Positions 1 through 9,135 of a stretch of 17,620 nt of DNA are shown piece after piece. The notes beneath the pieces are model-generated. The model had not been told where the DNA came from. It did no database searches and saw nothing but the letters and a program-made list of their open reading frames with translations. This stretch comes from Tepidiphilus sp. (GTDB taxonomy: Bacteria; Pseudomonadota; Gammaproteobacteria; Burkholderiales; Rhodocyclaceae). The first letter of the stretch is position 1; each line of letters starts with the position of its first letter. The stretch covers positions 1 through 17,620 of the forward strand of contig JAQUGB010000020.1 in NCBI GenBank assembly GCA_028684345.1, given 5' to 3'. The translations under genes and the position numbers were made by a program.

Positions 1-260
1 AAATCGCGCGCGAACACGACACGGTACTGTTGAGCGGCATCCCGCGGATGGGGCCGGCGCAGGCTTCGCAGGCGCGGCGTTTCACCTGGCTCATCGACGT
101 GCTCTACGATCATCGGGTGAAACTGATCGCCACCGCCGAGGCCGAACCGCAGGAGCTCTACCGTGAGGGGCTGAATGCGCACGAATTCGTGCGTACTGCC
201 AGCCGCCTGATCGAGATGCGCACGCGCGATTATCTGGCCGAAGCGCACCGGCCCGACTGA
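1..260 (+). CDS. zapE: Cell division protein ZapE / AFG1-family ATPase, C-terminal fragment
   Basis: The 3' end of a gene that begins before the window; the reading frame starts at base 3 and ends at TGA 258-260. About 85 residues are visible. They match the conserved C-terminal part of the AFG1/ZapE family of P-loop ATPases: LLSGIPRM, then QARRFTWLIDVLYDHRVKL, then ASRLIEMRTRDYL. In E. coli, ZapE associates with the divisome and destabilises FtsZ polymers; eukaryotic AFG1 is a mitochondrial relative. The Walker motifs lie upstream and cannot be checked here. The yoaA start codon follows 15 bases after the stop, so the two genes are probably co-transcribed. Family assignment is confident; function is inferred from the family only. 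Confidence 0.9.
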   Translation, partial: IAREHDTVLLSGIPRMGPAQASQARRFTWLIDVLYDHRVKLIATAEAEPQELYREGLNAHEFVRTASRLIEMRTRDYLAEAHRPD

Positions 261-275
261 ACGCGGAGGGCAGCC

Positions 276-2306
276 ATGGCAGGGGAGGAGCTCGAGGCGC
301 GGATCGAAGTGGCGCTCGGCCCGGGCGGACGGCTCGCCGCGGCGATTCCCGGTTTCGTCCATCGGCCGCAGCAGCACGAGATGGCGCTCGCCGTGGCCCG
401 CGCCATCGAGGAGAAAGCAGTGCTGCTGGCCGAGGCCGGCACTGGCACCGGCAAGACCTTCGCCTATCTGCTGCCGGCCTTGCTCTCCGGGCGCAAGGTG
501 ATCGTGTCGACCGGCACGAAGACCTTGCAGGATCAGCTGTTTCACCGCGACCTGCCGCGGCTGAAGGATGCGCTGAAGATTCCGGTGCGCACGGCGCTCC
601 TCAAGGGGCGGCAGAATTACGTCTGCCTTTACCATCTGGAACGCAATCTCGCTCACGGACGTTTCACCACGGCCGAAGATGCGGCGCTGTTGCGTCGCAT
701 CGCGCGTTTTGCCCAGCACACGACGTCCGGCGACAAGGCGGAATGTGCCGATGTGCCCGAAGCATCCTTCGTCTGGACCTTCGCCACTTCGTCGCGCGAC
801 AACTGCCTCGGTCAGGACTGTCCCCATTGGCAGGAGTGCTTCCTCATGAAGGCGCGGCGGGCGGCGCAGGAGGCCGAGTGTGTGGTGGTGAATCACCACC
901 TCTTTTTCTCCGATCTGGTGCTGCGCGACGAGGGGGTGGGCGGCCTCTTGCCCGAGGCGGACCTGGTGGTGTTCGACGAGGCGCATCAGCTGCCCGAGCT
1001 CGCGGCGGTTTTCTTCGGTGAGAGCCTGGCGTCGACCCAGTGCTTCGAGCTCGTGCGCGATGCCCGGGTGGAGGCGTTGGTGTCTGCGCCGGATTTCCGG
1101 CCCTTGCGCGAGGCGATCGACGCCTTCGACAAGGCAGTGAAGGACCTGCGCTTGAGCCTGCCGGCCGAGACCGTGCGCTGGCCGCGGCAGCAGGCGCTGG
1201 AGCAGGCCGCCGGGTTCGAATCGGCCCTGCAGACCTTGACGGCGAGTGCGGCGGCCTTGCGTGAGGCGCTGGCGAGCCAGCAGGAACGCAGCGAGGACTT
1301 GCAACGGCTCGCGGCCAGGGCCGAGGCCTTGGAGCGCCTGCTCGCCCAGTGGGGCGAAGGGGAGGAGCGCTTCGTGCATTGGGTGGAGGCGGTCGGCACG
1401 CGGCTGGCCCTGCACCGTACGCCGATCGAAGCGGGGCCGGCGTTTTCCCGGCTCATCGGCGGCGGGGAGCGGGCCTGGGTGATGACTTCGGCGACGCTGG
1501 CGGTGGCCGGTTCGTTCGCACATTTTCGCCGCGACCTGGGGCTGTTCGAAGAGGAATTTCCGGTTCGGGAGGGTATTTGGTCCAGCCCCTTCGACTATCG
1601 CCAGCGGGCGCTGTTGCTGGTGCCACGAGAGATACCCGAGCCCGGTTCGCCGCAGCATCTTCCAATGGTGGAATCCTTGTCCGAACGCTTGATCCGCGCC
1701 GCCGAAGGGCGGGCGTTCGTGCTCTGTACTTCGCTCAAGGCGATGCAGCGTCTGGGGGAAGGATTGCGGTCGCGCCTCGGCGATGACTATACGGTGCTGA
1801 TGCAGGGGGAGGGCGCGCGCCATGCGCTGCTCGAGCGCTTCCGCGCCACGCCGCGGGCCGTGCTCGTCGGCAGCCAGAGTTTCTGGGAAGGAGTGGACGT
1901 CGCCGGCGAGGCGCTGTCGCTCGTCATCATCGACAAGTTGCCGTTTGCTCCCCCCGACGACCCGGTTCTTGCGGCACGCATCGAACGACTGAGAAAGGCG
2001 GGGCAGTCTCCGTTTGCCCTGCTGCAGTTACCGCGAGCCACAATCCAGCTCAAGCAAGGTGCGGGTCGGCTCATTCGCAGCGAAAGCGATCGGGGCGTGT
2101 TGTGTATCTGTGATCCGCGCATGGTCACCCGAGGCTATGGCAAGATTCTGTGGTCCAGTCTGCCGCCGATGCGCCGTACGCGTGAAGTGCGCCGCGCAGA
2201 GGATTTTTTGGGTACCATCGCGAAAATGACGGCGCGGGCGGATGCCGCGTCGAACCAGGGTGCGGACGCACCCACTGAAGACATCGGATCCAGAGGGGAG
2301 ACGTAG
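276..2306 (+). CDS. yoaA: ATP-dependent DNA helicase YoaA (XPD/DinG-like, Fe-S)
   Basis: A 676-residue superfamily 2 helicase of the Rad3/XPD group. Visible motifs are Walker A AEAGTGTGKT (52-61), DEAH box VVFDEAHQLPEL (231-242), a motif V region GSQSFWEGVDV (about 531-541) and motif VI QGAGRLIR (about 593-600). Four cysteines at 117, 177, 182 and 188 have the C-x4-C-x5-C spacing of the 4Fe-4S domain. The overall pattern and the first cysteine spacing fit E. coli YoaA better than DinG, which is longer. E. coli YoaA unwinds DNA with a 5'-3' polarity and binds the clamp-loader subunit HolC (chi) during repair of stalled replication. GGAGG at 265-269 sits 6 bases before the ATG. The C-terminal 25 or so residues are low-complexity. 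The stop codon shares its last G with the GTG of moeA. Confidence 0.93.
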   Translation: MAGEELEARIEVALGPGGRLAAAIPGFVHRPQQHEMALAVARAIEEKAVLLAEAGTGTGKTFAYLLPALLSGRKVIVSTGTKTLQDQLFHRDLPRLKDALKIPVRTALLKGRQNYVCLYHLERNLAHGRFTTAEDAALLRRIARFAQHTTSGDKAECADVPEASFVWTFATSSRDNCLGQDCPHWQECFLMKARRAAQEAECVVVNHHLFFSDLVLRDEGVGGLLPEADLVVFDEAHQLPELAAVFFGESLASTQCFELVRDARVEALVSAPDFRPLREAIDAFDKAVKDLRLSLPAETVRWPRQQALEQAAGFESALQTLTASAAALREALASQQERSEDLQRLAARAEALERLLAQWGEGEERFVHWVEAVGTRLALHRTPIEAGPAFSRLIGGGERAWVMTSATLAVAGSFAHFRRDLGLFEEEFPVREGIWSSPFDYRQRALLLVPREIPEPGSPQHLPMVESLSERLIRAAEGRAFVLCTSLKAMQRLGEGLRSRLGDDYTVLMQGEGARHALLERFRATPRAVLVGSQSFWEGVDVAGEALSLVIIDKLPFAPPDDPVLAARIERLRKAGQSPFALLQLPRATIQLKQGAGRLIRSESDRGVLCICDPRMVTRGYGKILWSSLPPMRRTREVRRAEDFLGTIAKMTARADAASNQGADAPTEDIGSRGET

Positions 2307-3511
2307 TGACGCAGGCTTTGATGTCGTTCGAGGAAGGGTTGGCGCGGCTGCTCTCGGCAGTCGAACCGGTGCGCGACGTGGAGCTCATCGATACGTTCGA
2401 GGCGCGCGGCCGCGTGCTTGCCGATGCGCTGTACGCTCCGATCGCCATACCGCGGCAGGATACCGCGGCAATGGATGGATACGCCGTACGCTGCGCCGAG
2501 CTCAAACAGGTCGGCGTCCGTTTGCCGGTAAGCCAGCGTATTCCTGCGGGAACGATCGGTTTGCCGCTCGCCGAAGGCACGGTGGCGCGCATCTTCACGG
2601 GGGCGCCGTTGCCCGAAGGGGCCGACGCGGTCGTGATGCAGGAGCGCGTCGAAGTGCAGGGCGATCGAGTCGTCTTTCGCCACGTACCCCATCCGGGCGA
2701 GTCGGTACGGCGCGCGGGCAGTGAGATCGCCCTCGGCGCCGAGATCCTCTCCGCCGGCGCCGTGCTCACCCCCCAGGCCCTGGCCTTGGCCGCGAGCGTG
2801 GGTTTTGGCACCTTGCCGGTGCGTCGTCGGGTACGCGTGGCGATTTTTTCGACCGGTGACGAGCTCGTGATGCCCGGCGCTCCCTTGGGGCCGGGGCAGA
2901 TCTACAACGCCAACCGCTATCAGTTGCGCGCGCTGCTCGAAGGCATGGGGTGTCTGGTCGATGACCACGGCGTGGTGCCCGATCGCTTGGAGGCGACGCG
3001 GCTGGCCTTGCAGCGCGCGTCCGATGCCGCCGACGTGGTGATCACGAGCGGGGGAGTGTCGGTGGGCGAGGAAGATCATGTCGTGGCGGCGGTGCGTGCG
3101 CAAGGACGGCTCGATCTGTGGAAACTAGCGATCAAGCCGGGCAAGCCGCTTGCCTATGGACGTGTCGGGGCGGCGCATTTCGTTGGTCTTCCGGGTAACC
3201 CGGTCTCGGCGTTCGTGACTTTCGTCCTGTTCGTGCGCCCCTTCCTGCGTCGTTTGCAAGGAGCGAAGGAGGCTGCGTCGCGCACCTTGCGCGTGCCGGC
3301 GGGGTTCGCGCGTACCCGACCCGATCCCCGGCGTGAATTCTTACGAGTGCGGCTCGATGCGCGCGGCTGGGCCGTGCCTTACCCAGACCAGGGATCGTCG
3401 GCCCTGGCTTCGCTCGTGTGGGCCGACGGCCTGGTGGATCTTCCTCCGGGCACTCCGGTGCGGACGGGGGATCTCGTGCGGTATTGGCCCTTGGCGGAGC
3501 TGTTGAATTAG
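2306..3511 (+). CDS. moeA: Molybdopterin molybdenumtransferase MoeA
   Basis: A 401-residue cytoplasmic enzyme of molybdenum-cofactor synthesis. It inserts molybdate into adenylated molybdopterin. Family signatures in order are DTAAMDGYAV (52-61), FTGAPLPEGADAVVMQE (97-113), STGDEL (182-187), ITSGGVSVGEED (246-257), KPGKPLAYG (277-285) and GLPGNPVSAFVTF (294-306). The length matches E. coli MoeA (411). I chose GTG at 2306 because the purine-rich AGAGGGGAG (2291-2299) precedes it at good distance and the start overlaps the yoaA stop by one base, which suggests translational coupling. The next in-frame ATG (codon 6) is a weaker alternative start. moaD and moaE follow on the same strand, which supports the assignment. 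Confidence 0.95.
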   Translation: MTQALMSFEEGLARLLSAVEPVRDVELIDTFEARGRVLADALYAPIAIPRQDTAAMDGYAVRCAELKQVGVRLPVSQRIPAGTIGLPLAEGTVARIFTGAPLPEGADAVVMQERVEVQGDRVVFRHVPHPGESVRRAGSEIALGAEILSAGAVLTPQALALAASVGFGTLPVRRRVRVAIFSTGDELVMPGAPLGPGQIYNANRYQLRALLEGMGCLVDDHGVVPDRLEATRLALQRASDAADVVITSGGVSVGEEDHVVAAVRAQGRLDLWKLAIKPGKPLAYGRVGAAHFVGLPGNPVSAFVTFVLFVRPFLRRLQGAKEAASRTLRVPAGFARTRPDPRREFLRVRLDARGWAVPYPDQGSSALASLVWADGLVDLPPGTPVRTGDLVRYWPLAELLN

Positions 3512-3565
3512 GAGTGGCATGGGGCTTTCCCGTCATGGGGCTTGGTTTCGTCGACGCGCCGTGTG

Positions 3566-3596
3566 CCCCCGTCGACTGGCCGTGAACCCACGGGGG
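3566..3596 (+). other. Possible RNA hairpin in the moeA-moaD gap
   Basis: The 119-base gap between moeA and moaD contains the complementary arms CCCCCGT (3566-3572) and ACGGGGG (3590-3596), seven perfect base pairs around a 17-base loop, ending 24 bases before the moaD Shine-Dalgarno sequence. The gap also has a direct repeat of CATGGGGCTT (3518-3527 and 3534-3543). No T-tract follows, so it is not a normal intrinsic terminator. A regulatory or processing role is only a possibility; it could be chance in GC-rich DNA. Confidence 0.3.
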
Positions 3597-3630
3597 GAGT
3601 GCGACACGGCTTGCAGGAAAAGGAGGACGC

Positions 3631-3885
3631 ATGGTGGTGAATGTGCTCTATTTCGCGGCGCTGCGCGATGTGCTCTCGAGCGAAGGGGAGCGTATCCCCT
3701 TGCCGGAGACGGTGCATACGGTGGGCGCTCTGCGGACGTATCTGGGCAGCCGGGGGGCGCAATGGGCGCCTTTGCTCGAGTGGCAGAATCTTCGCTGTGC
3801 GCGCAATCGTAGCCTGTGCGGTTGGGACGAGCCGGTCTGCGATGGGGACGAGATCGCCTTTTTTCCCCCCGTCACCGGAGGTTGA
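3631..3885 (+). CDS. moaD: Molybdopterin synthase small (sulfur-carrier) subunit MoaD
   Basis: An 84-residue ubiquitin-fold protein. It begins with the beta-strand VNVLYFAALRD and ends DGDEIAFFPPVTGG, the hallmark MoaD/ThiS tail. The terminal glycine is adenylated and then thiocarboxylated, and donates sulfur to the MoaE subunit, which converts cyclic pyranopterin monophosphate to molybdopterin. AGGAGG (3621-3626) lies 4 bases before the ATG, slightly close but strong. A cysteine-containing segment (55-69, with CARNRSLC) is not part of any MoaD active site I know. The gene is 119 bases after moeA and 4 bases before moaE. I see no activating-enzyme gene (moeB) in the window. Confidence 0.94.
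   Translation: MVVNVLYFAALRDVLSSEGERIPLPETVHTVGALRTYLGSRGAQWAPLLEWQNLRCARNRSLCGWDEPVCDGDEIAFFPPVTGG
3877..3882 (+). promoter_or_regulatory. moaE ribosome-binding site formed by the moaD GlyGly codons
   Basis: GGAGGT is read in frame as the last two codons of moaD (GGA GGT, the obligatory GlyGly) and is also a near-perfect Shine-Dalgarno sequence 7 bases before the moaE ATG at 3890. Ribosomes finishing moaD therefore end on the site that starts moaE, which would favour balanced synthesis of the two synthase subunits. The dual use is visible in the sequence; the coupling is inferred. Confidence 0.8.
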
Positions 3886-3889
3886 GCGC

Positions 3890-4327
3890 ATGGACGTGGT
3901 GCGGGTACAGTCCGAGGATTTCGACGTCGGGGCCGAGAGCGAACGGCTGCACCGGGCGGCCGACGAGGTGGGTGGGGTCGTCACCTTCATCGGGACGGTA
4001 CGGGGCGGGGCCGTGCGGGCGATGACGCTCGAGCACTATCCAGGTATGACCGAGAGGTCGCTCGAGACTTTGGTCGAGGAGGCGCGCCGGCGGTGGTCTT
4101 TGGCGGCGGTCACGGTGATTCATCGCTTTGGGCGATTGTTGCCGGGCGAGCGCATCGTGTTCGTGGGGGTGGCGAGCCGCCACCGCGCCGAAGCGTTTGC
4201 GGCCAGCGAATTCCTGATCGATCGCCTCAAGACCGAAGCGCCGTTTTGGAAGAAAGAAGAGACGGAAGAAGGAGCCCGTTGGGTCGAGGCAAAGGAGGGA
4301 GACGAGGATAGGGCGCGCCGTTGGTGA
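3890..4327 (+). CDS. moaE: Molybdopterin synthase catalytic subunit MoaE
   Basis: A 145-residue protein matching MoaE over its full length: VVTFIGTVR (30-38), LEHYPGMTE (47-55), VIHRFGRLLPGERIVFVGV (76-94), SRHRAEAF (96-103) and LKTEAPFWKKEE (113-124), whose lysines include the likely active-site residue (E. coli Lys119). With MoaD it forms the heterotetrameric molybdopterin synthase. The open frame extends upstream through moaD, but ATG 3890 is the real start: homology begins there and GGAGGT lies 7 bases before it. One oddity is that the loop after TVR has only GGA before VRAM, where E. coli MoaE has about four more residues (N-x-N-x-G-D type). The gene converges on the phasin gene with a 31-base gap and no visible terminator. 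Confidence 0.95.
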   Translation: MDVVRVQSEDFDVGAESERLHRAADEVGGVVTFIGTVRGGAVRAMTLEHYPGMTERSLETLVEEARRRWSLAAVTVIHRFGRLLPGERIVFVGVASRHRAEAFAASEFLIDRLKTEAPFWKKEETEEGARWVEAKEGDEDRARRW

Positions 4328-4358
4328 TCACAGCGCACCCTGCTCAATTCGCGTCGTT

Positions 4359-4874
4359 TTACTTCTTGCCGCCTGGCTGCTGTTGCGCCCCGGAGATCAT
4401 GCTCTGCCAGGCTTCGGTGGTCATCTTCGACATCTGCTCGAGCACGGCGCGGGACTGGTCGATCGCGCTCTGCACGGCTTTCATCGGGTCTTCACCGCCC
4501 ATCTTTGGCAGATTGGTGCCGAGCGATTGCATGGCCTGAGTCCATTCCTGGGAACCCGTGGTGATCGCTTCGGAGACGAGACGGTTGAGCTCGGCTTGGG
4601 CCTTGACAGTGAGCTGGGCGATCTCGTTGATGCAGCCCATGATTTTCTCGGCCGATTTCTGCGCAAACTCCTGGCGCAGTTTCAATTGCTCCTCGGGCGC
4701 CTGGGCAGCGAGCAGCGCTTGGGTGCTGCGCGCGCCTTCTTCGAAGAGGGCTTTGGCCGTTTCGATCTGCAGCGCGAGCAGGCGCTGGGTGTTGTCGATG
4801 GCCATTTGGGTGAACTTCATCGCGTTTTCCAGCTGTTTTTGCTGCAATTGCGCGAAATTGGTCGGATTTTTCAT
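4359..4874 (-). CDS. phaP: Phasin family protein (polyhydroxyalkanoate granule-associated)
   Basis: A 171-residue, almost wholly alpha-helical protein, rich in Gln, Ala and Glu, with heptad-like amphipathic patterning and no signal peptide. It matches the betaproteobacterial phasin family (PF09361 type): FAQLQQKQLENAMKFTQMA near the N terminus, LQIETAKALFEEGARSTQAL in the middle, and EAWQSMISGAQQQPGGKK at the end. Phasins coat polyhydroxybutyrate granules, limit their size and can act as chaperones. I chose the ATG at 4874-4872 because GGGAG lies 6 bases upstream and homology begins with MKNPTNF. A 35-codon upstream extension is rejected because it runs through the promoter. The symbol is generic; several phasin paralogues are usual in one genome. 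No PHA synthase gene is in the window. Confidence 0.88.
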   Translation of the reverse strand: MKNPTNFAQLQQKQLENAMKFTQMAIDNTQRLLALQIETAKALFEEGARSTQALLAAQAPEEQLKLRQEFAQKSAEKIMGCINEIAQLTVKAQAELNRLVSEAITTGSQEWTQAMQSLGTNLPKMGGEDPMKAVQSAIDQSRAVLEQMSKMTTEAWQSMISGAQQQPGGKK

Positions 4875-4926
4875 GCTCGGCTCCCACAGTAGGACGTAAC
4901 GACGTCGAAAGAAAGGTTTTCTTTTT

Positions 4927-4956
4927 ACTATAGCATTGTTTAGCGGCAGGATGCAA
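4927..4956 (-). promoter_or_regulatory. Sigma70-like promoter of the phasin gene
   Basis: On the minus strand TTGCAT (4956-4951) and TATAGT (4932-4927) are separated by 18 bases. The -10 matches 5 of 6 consensus positions; the -35 is poorer (3 of 6). The surrounding stretch 4912-4970 is markedly AT-rich compared with the rest of the window. Transcription would start near 4920, giving a leader of about 45 bases that contains the GGGAG ribosome-binding site. Confidence 0.6.
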
Positions 4957-4967
4957 GAAAAAAATGA

Positions 4968-4976
4968 TGCGTCGCA
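4968..4976. promoter_or_regulatory. TGC-N3-GCA palindrome, candidate PhaR operator
   Basis: TGCGTCGCA lies 11 bases upstream of the phasin -35 element. PhaR repressors of PHA-storing bacteria are reported to bind TGC/GCA-type palindromes near phasin promoters, from my memory of the Paracoccus work. The core fits, but the flanking bases do not extend the symmetry and the site is short enough to arise by chance. Confidence 0.35.
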
Positions 4977-5020
4977 CAATGCCGTCGTCCGAGTCTAATG
5001 GCATTTTTTGCCTCGTTGGC

Positions 5021-5050
5021 CTTGAATTTCCCCTTGCGGGCATCTATATA
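5021..5050 (+). promoter_or_regulatory. Promoter of clpB, possibly heat-shock (RpoH) type
   Basis: CTTGAAT (5021-5027) is followed by CATCTATATA (5041-5050). Read as sigma70, TTGAAT and TATATA (5045-5050) are exactly 17 bases apart. Read as sigma32, CTTGAA is the classical -35 core and GGGCATCTA (5038-5046) only partly matches the C-rich CCCCATNTA -10 element, with a short spacer. Transcription would start near 5057, about 31 bases before the ATG. clpB is a standard RpoH target in proteobacteria, which favours heat control. The promoter itself is well placed; the choice of sigma factor is uncertain. Confidence 0.6.
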
Positions 5051-5087
5051 CAAGGCAGCGATTACTTTCCTTCGACGGAGTTTTTCC

Positions 5088-7667
<2,580 letters not shown>

Positions 7668-7935
7668 TCGGCGCCGAAAAGCGCCGAGGGCGGGGCAGTG
7701 ACGAGGGGCACCTCGCCGTGCGCCGGCTGGCTCCGTCCGCGCGCATCCCTTCTGGTGCTCGATCGATGCAGGCACGCTGAGCGCTTCTTCTTCTTCGAGG
7801 GTCCGGGAGCCGGCAAAGCAGCCGGCTCTTTTTTTCAGGGAAGGGAAATACGGCGCCAAGGGGGCGTTTTTCCGCCTTTGGTCTCGTCGCCCGGACTGCG
7901 ATCATGGAGGTATCGGGTAGGAGGAGGGCCACGAC
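7668..7935 (+). other. clpB-flhB intergenic region (268 bases)
   Basis: This is the longest gene-free stretch in the window. It begins, directly after the clpB stop, with a 7-bp hairpin, TCGGCGC/GCGCCGA (7668-7674 and 7681-7687, loop CGAAAA) that lacks a T-tract. It then has a CTTCTTCTTCTT tract (about 7785-7796) and the strong intrinsic terminator at 7807-7835. The last 100 bases lead into flhB and hold GAGGAGG (7921-7927), the flhB ribosome-binding site. I see no convincing sigma28 or sigma54 promoter for flhB here, and the weak inverted repeat around 7854-7871 with TTTTT is not convincing as a second terminator. Confidence 0.6.
7807..7835 (+). terminator. Rho-independent terminator downstream of clpB
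   Basis: GAGCCGGC (7807-7814) and GCCGGCTC (7821-7828) form a perfect 8-bp GC-rich stem with the 6-base loop AAAGCA, followed immediately by seven T residues (7829-7835). There is no A-tract on the left, so it acts on + strand transcripts only. It lies 140 bases after the clpB stop and 100 bases before flhB, separating the two transcription units. Confidence 0.92.
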
Positions 7936-9105
7936 GTGGCCGAAGAGAGCGATCTCGAAAAGACCGAACAGCCATCACCTCGGCGGTTGGAAAAGGCGCG
8001 TGAAGAGGGGCAGGTCCCGCATTCGCGTGAACTCGGGACCTTTCTCGTGCTCTTCGTCGGCGTGATCACCTTGATGATCGCAGGGGAATGGATGGGTCGG
8101 CGTTGGCTGGGGGTGCTGACTCGAGGGTTCGCCTTCGAGCGCGATACGGCTTTCGATTTGACGCGGATGCTGGGGATATTGCAGCGGCTGTACGTCGAAT
8201 CGCTGATCTCGTTCGCGCCGCTCTTGCTCTTCTTGATGCTCGCTGCGGTGGCAGGTCCCCTGATGCTGGGTGGGCTGGTGTTCGCTCCCAAGACCTTGGG
8301 TTTCCGTCTCGGGCGGCTCAATCCGATGAATGGCTTGCGCCGTATGTTTTTTTCGCTGCATGGGGCGATGGAGGTCGTCAAGTCGCTACTCAAGGTCTCG
8401 GTGGTGGCGGCGATGGTATGGATTACCTTTCGGCGTGAGCGCGACGTCGTGCTCTCTTTGAGCGTTCTGCCGGTGAGCGATGCGGCAGGAAGTTTTTTGC
8501 GCGAGATGCTATTCGGGGCTTTGCTGATCGTGTCCGGACTCGCGCTGATCGCTGCGGTCGACGTGCCTTTCCAATTGTGGCAGTACTACAAGAAACTACG
8601 CATGACCAAAGAAGAGGTCAAGCGGGAATACAAGGAACAAGAAGGGGACCCGCACCTCAAGGCGCGTATCCGTTCGGTGCAGCGCGAGATGGCGCGTAAA
8701 CGGATGATGGCCGAGGTGCCCAAGGCCGACGTGGTGGTTACCAACCCGACGCACTTCGCCGTGGCTCTGAAGTATGATCAAAAATCGATGGCCGCTCCCA
8801 TGGTGGTGGCCAAGGGCAGGGGGGTCATCGCGCAGAGGATCCGCGAACTCGCCGACGAAGCCCAGGTGCCCCGCGTGGAGGCTCCGCCCTTGGCGCGTGC
8901 GCTCTATGCGCACGTCGAGATCGGCGAGACGATACCGCCGACCCTCTTCGCGGCAGTAGCCGAGATTCTGGCCTATGTGTTTCAATTGGATCGCTGGATG
9001 GCCCAGGGTGGACCCAAGCCCCAGCCGCCACAAGAAGTGCCGGTGCCACCAGAACTCGATCCGGGTGAAGTGGCCACGGCAGAGGCTGGGGACGGGGAGC
9101 CGTGA
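7936..9105 (+). CDS. flhB: Flagellar export gate substrate-switch protein FlhB
   Basis: A 389-residue inner-membrane protein of the flagellar type III export gate. Four hydrophobic segments lie at about 33-52, 90-118, 145-165 and 190-212. They are followed by a charged linker (218-262) and the autocleavage site NPTH (270-273), where cleavage between Asn270 and Pro271 switches export from rod/hook to filament substrates. Salmonella FlhB cleaves at Asn269. The N-terminal EKTEQPSPRRLEKAREEGQV is the typical FlhB/FliPQR-associated signature. The tail after 350 is Pro-rich and variable. The GTG start at 7936 is supported by GAGGAGG 8 bases upstream. flhA follows after 30 bases, so the two are an operon. 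Confidence 0.96.
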   Translation: MAEESDLEKTEQPSPRRLEKAREEGQVPHSRELGTFLVLFVGVITLMIAGEWMGRRWLGVLTRGFAFERDTAFDLTRMLGILQRLYVESLISFAPLLLFLMLAAVAGPLMLGGLVFAPKTLGFRLGRLNPMNGLRRMFFSLHGAMEVVKSLLKVSVVAAMVWITFRRERDVVLSLSVLPVSDAAGSFLREMLFGALLIVSGLALIAAVDVPFQLWQYYKKLRMTKEEVKREYKEQEGDPHLKARIRSVQREMARKRMMAEVPKADVVVTNPTHFAVALKYDQKSMAAPMVVAKGRGVIAQRIRELADEAQVPRVEAPPLARALYAHVEIGETIPPTLFAAVAEILAYVFQLDRWMAQGGPKPQPPQEVPVPPELDPGEVATAEAGDGEP

Positions 9106-9135
9106 GCGCGATGTGCGCCGTAAGGGAGTGAGACG

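Noticed and set aside
3519..3812. A 97-codon frame with GGAG upstream, beginning in the moeA-moaD gap.
   Set aside because: It runs out of frame through most of moaD, has Arg/Ala/Cys-rich composition and no homology; it is probably a chance frame, though the gap itself is noted.
4328..4358. A search for a bidirectional terminator between moaE and the phasin gene.
   Set aside because: The 31-base gap holds no stem with a T-tract on either strand; termination there must be Rho-dependent or further into the opposing gene.
4383..4892. A 169-codon plus-strand frame opposite the phasin gene.
   Set aside because: Its Leu/Gly/His-rich translation is the complement of phasin codons; the minus-strand frame has a promoter, ribosome-binding site and family match.
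4875..4979. A longer phasin start giving 35 extra N-terminal residues.
   Set aside because: The extension would be translated from the AT-rich promoter region, lacks a ribosome-binding site and is not phasin-like.
7836..7935. A search for a sigma28 or sigma54 promoter before flhB.
   Set aside because: No GCCGATAA-like box and no GG-N10-GC pair with proper context was found; I cannot place the flhB promoter.
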